Source: an uncultured Alkalilimnicola sp. | GTDB lineage: Bacteria > Pseudomonadota > Gammaproteobacteria > Nitrococcales > AK92 | Direction of reading: 5' to 3' | Length of the DNA: 64,000 nucleotides | Assembly (NCBI GenBank): GCA_937951875.1 | Contig: CALGAN010000024.1 | Location: 1 to 64,000 of the forward strand | Part shown: in pieces, positions 58,304 to 64,000 of the stretch | Numbering within the stretch: the stretch's first letter is position 1 | How the letters are laid out: each line of letters opens with the position of its first letter | Notes under the pieces: model-generated | Told to the model about the DNA's origin: nothing | What the model saw: only the letters and a program-made list of their open reading frames with translations | Databases searched by the model: none | Made by a program: the position numbers and the translations under genes

Positions 58304-58828
58304 TTAAGCCGACGACAAGGCGCTAAGGTCTTGAAAAATACCGACCTTCAAATCAGAGGCCGTGTAAATCGGACGATCGTCGACCAATAGCGTACCGTCG
58401 GCGATACCCATGACCAGTTTGCGTTTGATCACCCGCTTGATGTCCAGGCGATAGGTGACCCGCTTGGCGTCGGGCAGCACCTGGCCGAAGAAGCGCACTT
58501 CGCCGACGCCGAGCGCGCGGCCGCGGCCGCGATTGTCGGTCCAGGCCAGGAAGAAGCCGACCAGCTGCCAAAGCGCATCCAGGCCCAGGCAGCCCGGCAT
58601 GACGGGGTCGCCCGGGAAATGGCAGGCGAAGAACCACAGATCGGGATGCACGTCCAGCTCCGCGATGACTTCGCCTTTGCCGTAACTGCCGCCGGTTTCC
58701 GAAATATGGGTGATCCTATCGAACATAAGCATATTCGGAACCGGAAGCTGCGGCTTATCCGGACCGAACAGCCGGCCATAGCCGCAGTCGATGAGTTCTT
58801 CGCGGGTGTAGCTGGATTTTTGAGTCAT
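58304..58828 (-). CDS. fabA: 3-hydroxydecanoyl-ACP dehydratase/isomerase
   Basis: FabA dehydrates 3-hydroxydecanoyl-ACP and isomerises the product, opening the unsaturated branch. The 174-residue protein has catalytic His70 (FFACHFPGDPVMPGC) and Asp84 (LGLDALWQLVG), at the E. coli positions. It is the first gene of the fabA-fabB operon. Confidence 0.98.
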   Translation of the reverse strand: MTQKSSYTREELIDCGYGRLFGPDKPQLPVPNMLMFDRITHISETGGSYGKGEVIAELDVHPDLWFFACHFPGDPVMPGCLGLDALWQLVGFFLAWTDNRGRGRALGVGEVRFFGQVLPDAKRVTYRLDIKRVIKRKLVMGIADGTLLVDDRPIYTASDLKVGIFQDLSALSSA

Positions 58829-59161
58829 TCAGGTACCTAGTCGTTGCCGTTGCTCTCGGCGGCGACAGCTTAACGGCATGTGCAGATTTAGGCTATGCCC
58901 ATAAGGGGCTTAGTATCTATTGGCTAACGCGGGATCGGGATGCCCGACCGCCGCCCCCGGTTGCGCGCAAATGGTAAAGCAGTAGCGACTAGCGGTCACC
59001 AGCCCGTGTCGCTCAAGCGCGACGAATGTGCGGCAAGGCCTAGTTTTTTTCGGGTCTCGTCCGCGAAAGGTGATTTTGGCCCTGCCCGCCCACAAGGGCT
59101 GAGCTACAATGCTTGGCGCCTACCCGCCATTATCCCCGAGCTTCCCGGATACACCCAAGAC
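58829..59161. other. Divergent fabA/slt control region
   Basis: A 333-base gap. I see a TACAAT hexamer at 59105-59110 upstream of slt without a well-placed -35, and no clear FabR- or DesT-type palindrome upstream of fabA. The slt frame is open through most of the gap, but the residues before 59162 are not family-like. No small gene is convincing. Confidence 0.5.
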
Positions 59162-61111
59162 ATGCGTAAGTTTTTGCATAGCTTCGTCTTTGTGGTCACG
59201 CTGCTGCCCGCGATCGGCGTCGCCGACCAGGAGCAGGCGAAGCGCGAGTTGTTCCTGGAGGCGTATCGCGCTCTCGGCGCGGGGAAAACGGTGGATGTGG
59301 AGGCTACCGCCGTGGCGCTCGGCGATTACGTGCTGACGCCGTATCTGCGCTATCAGGCCCTGCGGCGGCGCCTGGAGCAGGCCTCGCCGGCTCAGGTCGA
59401 GGCGTTCCTGCGGGCGCACGGCGATCTGGCCGTGGCCGAGGGGCTGCGGCGCGAGTACCTCGGCGTGCTCGGCAAGCGCGGCGAATGGCGCTCGTTCCTG
59501 TCCCTGTACCGGCCGACCAACGCGCTCGAACCGCGCTGCTACCGCTTGTTGGCGTTGCGGGCGAGCGGGTCGAGCGACGATGCCTGGCGCACCGAGGCAC
59601 GCCAGATCTGGCAGAGCTCGCGGCAGGCGCCGCAGGCCTGCGAACGGGTGTTCGAGGCGCTGCGCGCCGACGGCGGTCTCGCCGAAGCCGAGGTCTGGCG
59701 GCGGGCGCTGGCGGCGATGGAAGCGGGCGATACCAAGCAGGTAAAGAGCCTCAAGCCGTGGCTCGGTCAGCAGCGGCAGGCGCTGCTCGACCAATGGCTC
59801 GCGGTGGCCGCCAAGCCGACGCTACTGCAGTCGTCCGGCCATACCTTGGCCGCGGAGATCGCGCCGCAGGCGGTCCGCACCGGCCTGCGGCGGCTGGCGG
59901 CCAGCGAGCCGCGGGCGGCCTGGGAGCTGCTGCCGACCCTGGCGAAGCGCTATCGCTTGAACGAGGCGGAGCAGGCGCGGCTGCGCCGCGACGTCGCCAT
60001 CCGTGCCGCCTGGAGCCAGGAGGCGCTGGCGCTGACTTGGCTGGAGGCGCTGCCGGAGTCGGTGGTCGACGACGAGGTTCGGCTCTGGCGCGCCCGCCTG
60101 ACGCTGCTTGGTCAGGACTGGGTCAAGCTGCTGGCGGCGATCGACGCGCTGCCGGCGTCCGTGCAAGCCGAGGCGCAGTGGCGGTATTGGCGCGGCTATG
60201 CGCTGGACGCCAGCGGCCGCGGCGAGGAGGCGGCGGCGCTGCTCGGCGAGCTGGCGCGGGAGCGCAACTATTACGGCTTCCTGGCCGCAGATCATTTGCA
60301 CATCCCCTATAGCTTCAACCATCGGCCGCTGCGCTTCGACGAGGCCGAGTTGGCGCTGCTGGAGGCGGACGTCGGTATCCAGCGGGCCCGCGAACTCTTC
60401 CGGGTCGGACTGCGCAGCGAGGCCACCGGCGAGTGGCGGGCGGCGCTGGCGCGCTTGGATGGAGAGCAACGGGCCCGTGCCGCGGTGCTGGCGCTGAAGT
60501 GGCAGTGGTACGACCGCGCCGTGCTCACCGCCAACGAGGCCGGCCTGGACGACGCGCTGGATCTGCGCTTCCCCACACCGTTCCGCGAGCAGGTGGAGCG
60601 CTATAGCCGCATGCATCGGCTCGATCCGGCGGTGGTGTACGCCATTCTGCGCAAGGAGAGCGCGTTCCGGACCGACGCGGTGTCGCCGGCCGGCGCGCTC
60701 GGTCTGATGCAGGTGATGCCGCGCACCGGCGCCACCATCGCCCGCGAGCTCAAGCTCAAGGCGCCGGGGCGCGATGGGTTGCTGGATCCGGATACGAATC
60801 TGCGCTTCGGCAGCTACTACCTGAGCTCCATGCTGGAGCGCTACGACGGCAATCTGGTCCTGGCCGCGGCGGCCTACAACGCCGGGCCGCACCGGGTGTC
60901 GAAGTGGGTAGAGCGCCTGCGTGACGTACCGCCGACCGTGTGGATCGAGGGCATCTCGTTCGCCGAGACTCGCGATTACGTGAAGTCGGTGCTGGCGTTC
61001 AGGGCAGTGTTCGACTGGCAGCTCTACGGCAAGACCCGGCGCATCACCGAGTATCTGCAGCCGCTGGACGAGGCGCTGGCCTGCCGCGTCTCGGGGCGCG
61101 AGCGCTGCTGA
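59162..61111 (+). CDS. slt: Soluble lytic murein transglycosylase (Slt70-like)
   Basis: Slt cleaves peptidoglycan glycan strands in the periplasm, leaving 1,6-anhydro ends. The 649-residue precursor has a signal peptide (cleavage after GVA), a long all-helical superhelical U/L-domain rich in LALT, WRYWRGYAL and ERNYYGFLAADHL, and the C-terminal GH23 domain with the catalytic Glu in AILRKESAFRTDAVSPAGALG and AAAAYNAGPHRVSKW. The start at the ATG at 59162 gives the signal peptide; a 74-residue in-frame extension is ignored. The convergent YcgN gene ends four bases away. Confidence 0.95.
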   Translation: MRKFLHSFVFVVTLLPAIGVADQEQAKRELFLEAYRALGAGKTVDVEATAVALGDYVLTPYLRYQALRRRLEQASPAQVEAFLRAHGDLAVAEGLRREYLGVLGKRGEWRSFLSLYRPTNALEPRCYRLLALRASGSSDDAWRTEARQIWQSSRQAPQACERVFEALRADGGLAEAEVWRRALAAMEAGDTKQVKSLKPWLGQQRQALLDQWLAVAAKPTLLQSSGHTLAAEIAPQAVRTGLRRLAASEPRAAWELLPTLAKRYRLNEAEQARLRRDVAIRAAWSQEALALTWLEALPESVVDDEVRLWRARLTLLGQDWVKLLAAIDALPASVQAEAQWRYWRGYALDASGRGEEAAALLGELARERNYYGFLAADHLHIPYSFNHRPLRFDEAELALLEADVGIQRARELFRVGLRSEATGEWRAALARLDGEQRARAAVLALKWQWYDRAVLTANEAGLDDALDLRFPTPFREQVERYSRMHRLDPAVVYAILRKESAFRTDAVSPAGALGLMQVMPRTGATIARELKLKAPGRDGLLDPDTNLRFGSYYLSSMLERYDGNLVLAAAAYNAGPHRVSKWVERLRDVPPTVWIEGISFAETRDYVKSVLAFRAVFDWQLYGKTRRITEYLQPLDEALACRVSGRERC

Positions 61112-61115
61112 GCGC

Positions 61116-61562
61116 TCAGGGCTCCTGGTCGAGGATGTAGTCTTCCAGCGGGCCCGTTACCGTCTGTTCGGGGATGGTGCGGTCGCGCATCGACGCGCCG
61201 GCGCGATGCACCGTCTCGGTATCGCCCGAAACCAGCGGGTGCCACCAGGGCAGCGGCCGGCCCTCGGCGAGCAGCCGATAGGCGCAGGTGCTGGGCAGCC
61301 AGTGGAACTGGCGAGCGTTCTCGGCATTCAGTACCACGCAGTCCGGCACCAGCTTGCGGCGCCGCGCGTAGGCGCTGCAGCGGCAGCTGTGGCCGTCGAG
61401 CAGGCGGCAGGCGACGTTGGTCCAGAACAGCTCGCCGGTTTCCGGATTCTCCAGCTTGTGCAGGCAGCACTTGCCGCAGCCGTCGCACAGCGACTCCCAT
61501 TCGGCGCGGCTCATCTGCTCGAGGCGTTTGGTTTCCCAGAAGGGTTTACTGATTTCGGGCAT
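61116..61562 (-). CDS. YcgN-family cysteine-cluster protein (UPF0260)
   Basis: The 148-residue protein has the family's cysteines in SLCDGCGKCCLHKLE, VACRLLDGHSCRCSAYARR and LPSTCAYRLLAEGRPLPWWHPL. The pattern suggests metal binding, probably zinc or iron-sulfur; the function is unknown. It is divergent from prfC and convergent with slt. Confidence 0.9.
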   Translation of the reverse strand: MPEISKPFWETKRLEQMSRAEWESLCDGCGKCCLHKLENPETGELFWTNVACRLLDGHSCRCSAYARRRKLVPDCVVLNAENARQFHWLPSTCAYRLLAEGRPLPWWHPLVSGDTETVHRAGASMRDRTIPEQTVTGPLEDYILDQEP

Positions 61563-61610
61563 GGGGGGCTCTTTGCGGTACGCGGTCGGTGCCAGCCGCG
61601 GGGTATCCGA

Positions 61611-61616
61611 TATAAT
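61611..61616 (+). promoter_or_regulatory. TATAAT -10 hexamer upstream of prfC
   Basis: A perfect sigma-70 -10 hexamer 37 bases before the prfC start, in the 90-base gap to the divergent YcgN gene. The -35 is not obvious. Confidence 0.5.
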
Positions 61617-61652
61617 CGCGCCTTTCCTACTAGCGAGTCACCGACTCTGTCC

Positions 61653-63233
61653 ATGAACGATATCCAGAAGCAGATTGCCCGCCGCCGGACATTCGCGATC
61701 ATTTCGCACCCCGATGCCGGTAAGACCACACTGACCGAGAAATTGCTCCTGTTCGGCGGCGCCATCCAGTACGCGGGCACTGTCAAGGCGCGCAAGTCCA
61801 AGGCTCATGCCACCTCGGACTGGATGGAGCTGGAGAAGCAGCGCGGCATTTCGGTGACCTCCTCGGTGATGCAGTTCCCGTACCGGGACTACATCGTCAA
61901 TCTGCTCGATACCCCGGGCCACGAGGATTTCTCCGAGGACACCTACCGCACCCTCACTGCGGTGGACTCGGCGCTGATGGTCATCGACAGCGCCAAGGGC
62001 GTGGAGGAGCGCACCATCAAGCTGATGGAGGTGTGCCGGCTGCGCGACACGCCGATCATGACCTTCATCAACAAGCTCGACCGCGAGGGCCGCGATCCGA
62101 TGGCGTTGCTGGACGAGGTCGAGGAGGTGCTGAAGATCCGTTGCGCACCCATCACTTGGCCGATCGGCATGGGCAAGGGCTTCAAGGGCGTATTCCACCT
62201 CTATCAGGACTCGGTGTACCTGTTCAGCCCCAGCCACGGCGAGAAGGTGCAGGACGGCGAAGTGATCCAGGGCCTGGATAACCCGCGCCTGGACGAGCTG
62301 TTGGGACCGGTGGCGGCGGAGTTCCGCGAGGAGGTGGAGCTGGTGCGCGGCGCGAGCCACGAGTTCGATCTCGACGAGTATCGCGCCGGTCGGCTGACCC
62401 CGGTGTTCTTCGGCTCCGCCATCAATAACTTCGGCGTCCGCGAGCTGCTCGACAGCTTCGTCGCGTGGGCGCCGGGGCCGCTGCCGCGCGCCACCGATGT
62501 CCGCGTGGTCGATCCGATGGAGGAGAAGTTCACCGGCTTCGTATTCAAGATCCAGGCCAACATGGATCCCAACCACCGCGATCGCATCGCTTTCCTGCGG
62601 ATCTGCTCCGGGCAGTACACCAAGGGCATGAAGGTGTTCCAGGTGCGTCTTGGCAAGGAGGTGAAGATCGCCCAAGCCACCACCTTCATGGCCGCCGAGC
62701 GCGAGCAGGTGGAGGAGGCCTACGCCGGCGACATCATCGGCCTGCACAACCACGGCACCATCCAGATCGGCGACACCTTCACCCAGGGCGAGGTGCTGAA
62801 GTTCACCGGCATCCCCAACTTCGCGCCGGAGCTGTTCCGCCGGGCCGTGCTCAAAGATCCTTTGCGGATGAAAGCCTTGCAGAAAGGTATTGAGCAGCTT
62901 TGCGAAGAGGGCGCATCGCAGCTGCTGCGGCCGCTCACCAACAACGACATCATCGTCGGCGCGGTCGGCACGCTGCAGTTCGACGTGGTGGCGTTCCGGC
63001 TCAAGGAGGAATACAACGTCGATTGCCGCTTCGAGCCGGTCAACGTGTACACGGCGCGCTGGGTGACCAGCAAGGACCCGAAGAAGCTGGAGGAATTCAA
63101 GCGCAAGATGGCCGAGCATCTGGCCCTGGACGGCGCCGGCAGCCTGACCTATCTGGCCACCTCCCGGGTCAATCTGCAGATGACCATGGAGCGTTGGCCG
63201 GATATCGAGTTCCACGCCACCCGGGAACACTGA
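61653..63233 (+). CDS. prfC: Peptide chain release factor 3
   Basis: RF3 is the GTPase that recycles RF1 and RF2 after peptide release. The 526-residue protein has G1 ISHPDAGKTTLTEKLLLFG, G2/G3 QRGISVTSSVMQF and DTPGHEDFSEDTYRTL, and G4 NKLDREGRDP, with the RF3-specific C-terminal domains (GAVGTLQFDVVAFRLKEEYN, ATSRVNLQMTMERWPDI). The ATG at 61653 gives the standard length; a long in-frame extension upstream is not coding. RF2 is 43 kb away in this window. Confidence 0.97.
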   Translation: MNDIQKQIARRRTFAIISHPDAGKTTLTEKLLLFGGAIQYAGTVKARKSKAHATSDWMELEKQRGISVTSSVMQFPYRDYIVNLLDTPGHEDFSEDTYRTLTAVDSALMVIDSAKGVEERTIKLMEVCRLRDTPIMTFINKLDREGRDPMALLDEVEEVLKIRCAPITWPIGMGKGFKGVFHLYQDSVYLFSPSHGEKVQDGEVIQGLDNPRLDELLGPVAAEFREEVELVRGASHEFDLDEYRAGRLTPVFFGSAINNFGVRELLDSFVAWAPGPLPRATDVRVVDPMEEKFTGFVFKIQANMDPNHRDRIAFLRICSGQYTKGMKVFQVRLGKEVKIAQATTFMAAEREQVEEAYAGDIIGLHNHGTIQIGDTFTQGEVLKFTGIPNFAPELFRRAVLKDPLRMKALQKGIEQLCEEGASQLLRPLTNNDIIVGAVGTLQFDVVAFRLKEEYNVDCRFEPVNVYTARWVTSKDPKKLEEFKRKMAEHLALDGAGSLTYLATSRVNLQMTMERWPDIEFHATREH

Positions 63234-63255
63234 CGGTCCGCTCGGGAGAGAGGCG

Positions 63256-64000
63256 ATGTTCGAGTTGTGGCGGCGCTGGCGGCGCCAGCGGGTGCTGGCG
63301 CGGGATCGCCTCGATCCGCAGTCGTGGCCGGAGGTACGGGCGGCGCTGCCGCTGTTGCAGGGCCTGAGTGACGAGGAGCTGGGGCGGCTGGAGCAGCTCA
63401 TGCTGCTGTTCCTGGCCGAGAAGAAATTCGAGGCCGTGGGCGGGCTGGAGCTGACCGAGCCGATGCGGCTGGTGATCGCCGCGCAGGCTTGCCTGCCCAT
63501 TCTCAATCTCGGCATCGATTACTACCGGGGCTGGTACTCGGTGGTGGTCTATCCCGGCGGCTTCATGGCACGCCGCCACTATGTCGACGAGGCGGCGGTG
63601 GTGCACGCTTGGGAGGAGCCGCTGGCCGGGGAAGCCTGGGAGCAGGGGCCGGTGATCCTGTCCTGGGAGGACGTCGAGGACTCGCTGCCGCTGGACGGCT
63701 TCAATGTGGTGTTGCACGAGTTCGCCCACAAGCTGGACATGCTCACCGGCGCACCCAACGGCCTGCCGCCGCTGCATCGGGACATGGCCGTGGCGGAGTG
63801 GAGCGCCGCCATGCAGGCGGCCTACGACGATCTGGCGGCGCGCGACGACGCCGGCGAGGAGACGCCGATCGATCCGTACGCGGCGGAAAGCCCGGCCGAG
63901 TTCTTCGCCGTGATCAGCGAGGTCTTCTTCGAGCTGCCGCACGTGCTGCTGGCCGAGTATCCGGCGGTGTACAAGCAGCTGGCGCGCTTCTACCGCCAGG
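63256..64000 (+). CDS. mtfA: M90-family zinc metallopeptidase MtfA (3' end missing)
   Basis: MtfA is a zinc peptidase that binds the Mlc repressor in E. coli. The visible 248 residues run off the window end. They include the family's LEQLMLLFLAEKKFEAVGGLELT and the zinc motif NVVLHEFAHKLDMLTG, with the third ligand region ESPAEFFAVISEVFFE. The ATG at 63256 follows a GGGAGAGAGG ribosome-binding site, 22 bases after prfC, so it may be co-transcribed. Confidence 0.92.
   Translation, partial: MFELWRRWRRQRVLARDRLDPQSWPEVRAALPLLQGLSDEELGRLEQLMLLFLAEKKFEAVGGLELTEPMRLVIAAQACLPILNLGIDYYRGWYSVVVYPGGFMARRHYVDEAAVVHAWEEPLAGEAWEQGPVILSWEDVEDSLPLDGFNVVLHEFAHKLDMLTGAPNGLPPLHRDMAVAEWSAAMQAAYDDLAARDDAGEETPIDPYAAESPAEFFAVISEVFFELPHVLLAEYPAVYKQLARFYRQ

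Noticed and set aside
58940..59161. A 74-residue N-terminal extension of Slt
   Set aside because: It would bury the signal peptide, which begins at the ATG at 59162.

Overview
This window is a dense, GC-rich stretch of a gammaproteobacterial chromosome (roughly two-thirds G+C by eye, not computed). The lineage call rests on FabA/FabB, CysB, ThrH, RpoE-RseA-RseB, BarA/UvrY, the prfB frameshift, and several gene orders that resemble Pseudomonas: clpA/infA-bpt-aat, ftsK-lolA-serS-cysG, nadB-rpoE-rseAB-degP-lepA-lepB-rnc-era-recO-pdxJ-acpS, and uvrY-uvrC-pgsA-tRNA(Gly, Cys, Leu). It is probably not a Pseudomonas. The succinate dehydrogenase is of the alphaproteobacterial/mitochondrial type, and trxB, rarA and rseC are missing from places where pseudomonads have them.

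Layout. 1-4.3 kb: the end of clpA converges on a minus-strand operon (FemAB-like acyltransferase, aat, bpt, infA), which puts the N-degron tagging enzymes next to their unfoldase. 4.3-14.9 kb: a non-coding gap with a possible structured RNA, then ftsK, lolA, serS, a phasin-like gene, cysB facing cysG, and three phosphohydrolases (5'-nucleotidase, thrH, YfcE-like). 14.9-24.2 kb: hrpA, prfB with its programmed +1 frameshift, lysS, an orphan secreted beta-propeller protein and ygfZ. 24.2-30.2 kb: a very small SDHAF4-type gene, sdhCDAB, sdhE, ygfX and nadB. 30.4-34.2 kb: the envelope-stress operon rpoE-rseA-rseB-degP behind a sigma-E-like promoter. 34.3-40.8 kb: lepA-lepB-DUF4845-rnc-era-recO-pdxJ-acpS, with many overlapping start and stop codons. 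40.7-47.3 kb: the hybrid kinase barA on the minus strand, then cysM, a 3'-5' exonuclease, rlmD and nudF. 47.3-52 kb: two little-known genes (secretin-N-like and PLD-like), purB, fumC and a second phasin. 52-57 kb: a stand-alone RibD-C reductase, uvrY, uvrC, pgsA and three tRNAs. 57-64 kb: fabB and fabA on the minus strand, slt, a YcgN-family gene, prfC, and mtfA cut by the window end.

How the genes work together. Both halves of the Gac/Bar regulatory pair (BarA and UvrY) lie about 10 kb apart. Sulfur metabolism is represented by CysB, CysG and CysM, translation termination by RF2 and RF3, and unsaturated fatty-acid synthesis by FabA and FabB. Two phasins suggest polyhydroxyalkanoate storage, but no PHA synthase is in the window.

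I see no CRISPR array, insertion sequence, prophage or recognisable defence system. The most unusual observations are a CysG whose dehydrogenase/ferrochelatase half appears to have lost its key residues, the alpha-type SDH locus with its own 56-residue assembly factor, a possible structured RNA upstream of ftsK, and a few uncharacterised secreted or paired genes.
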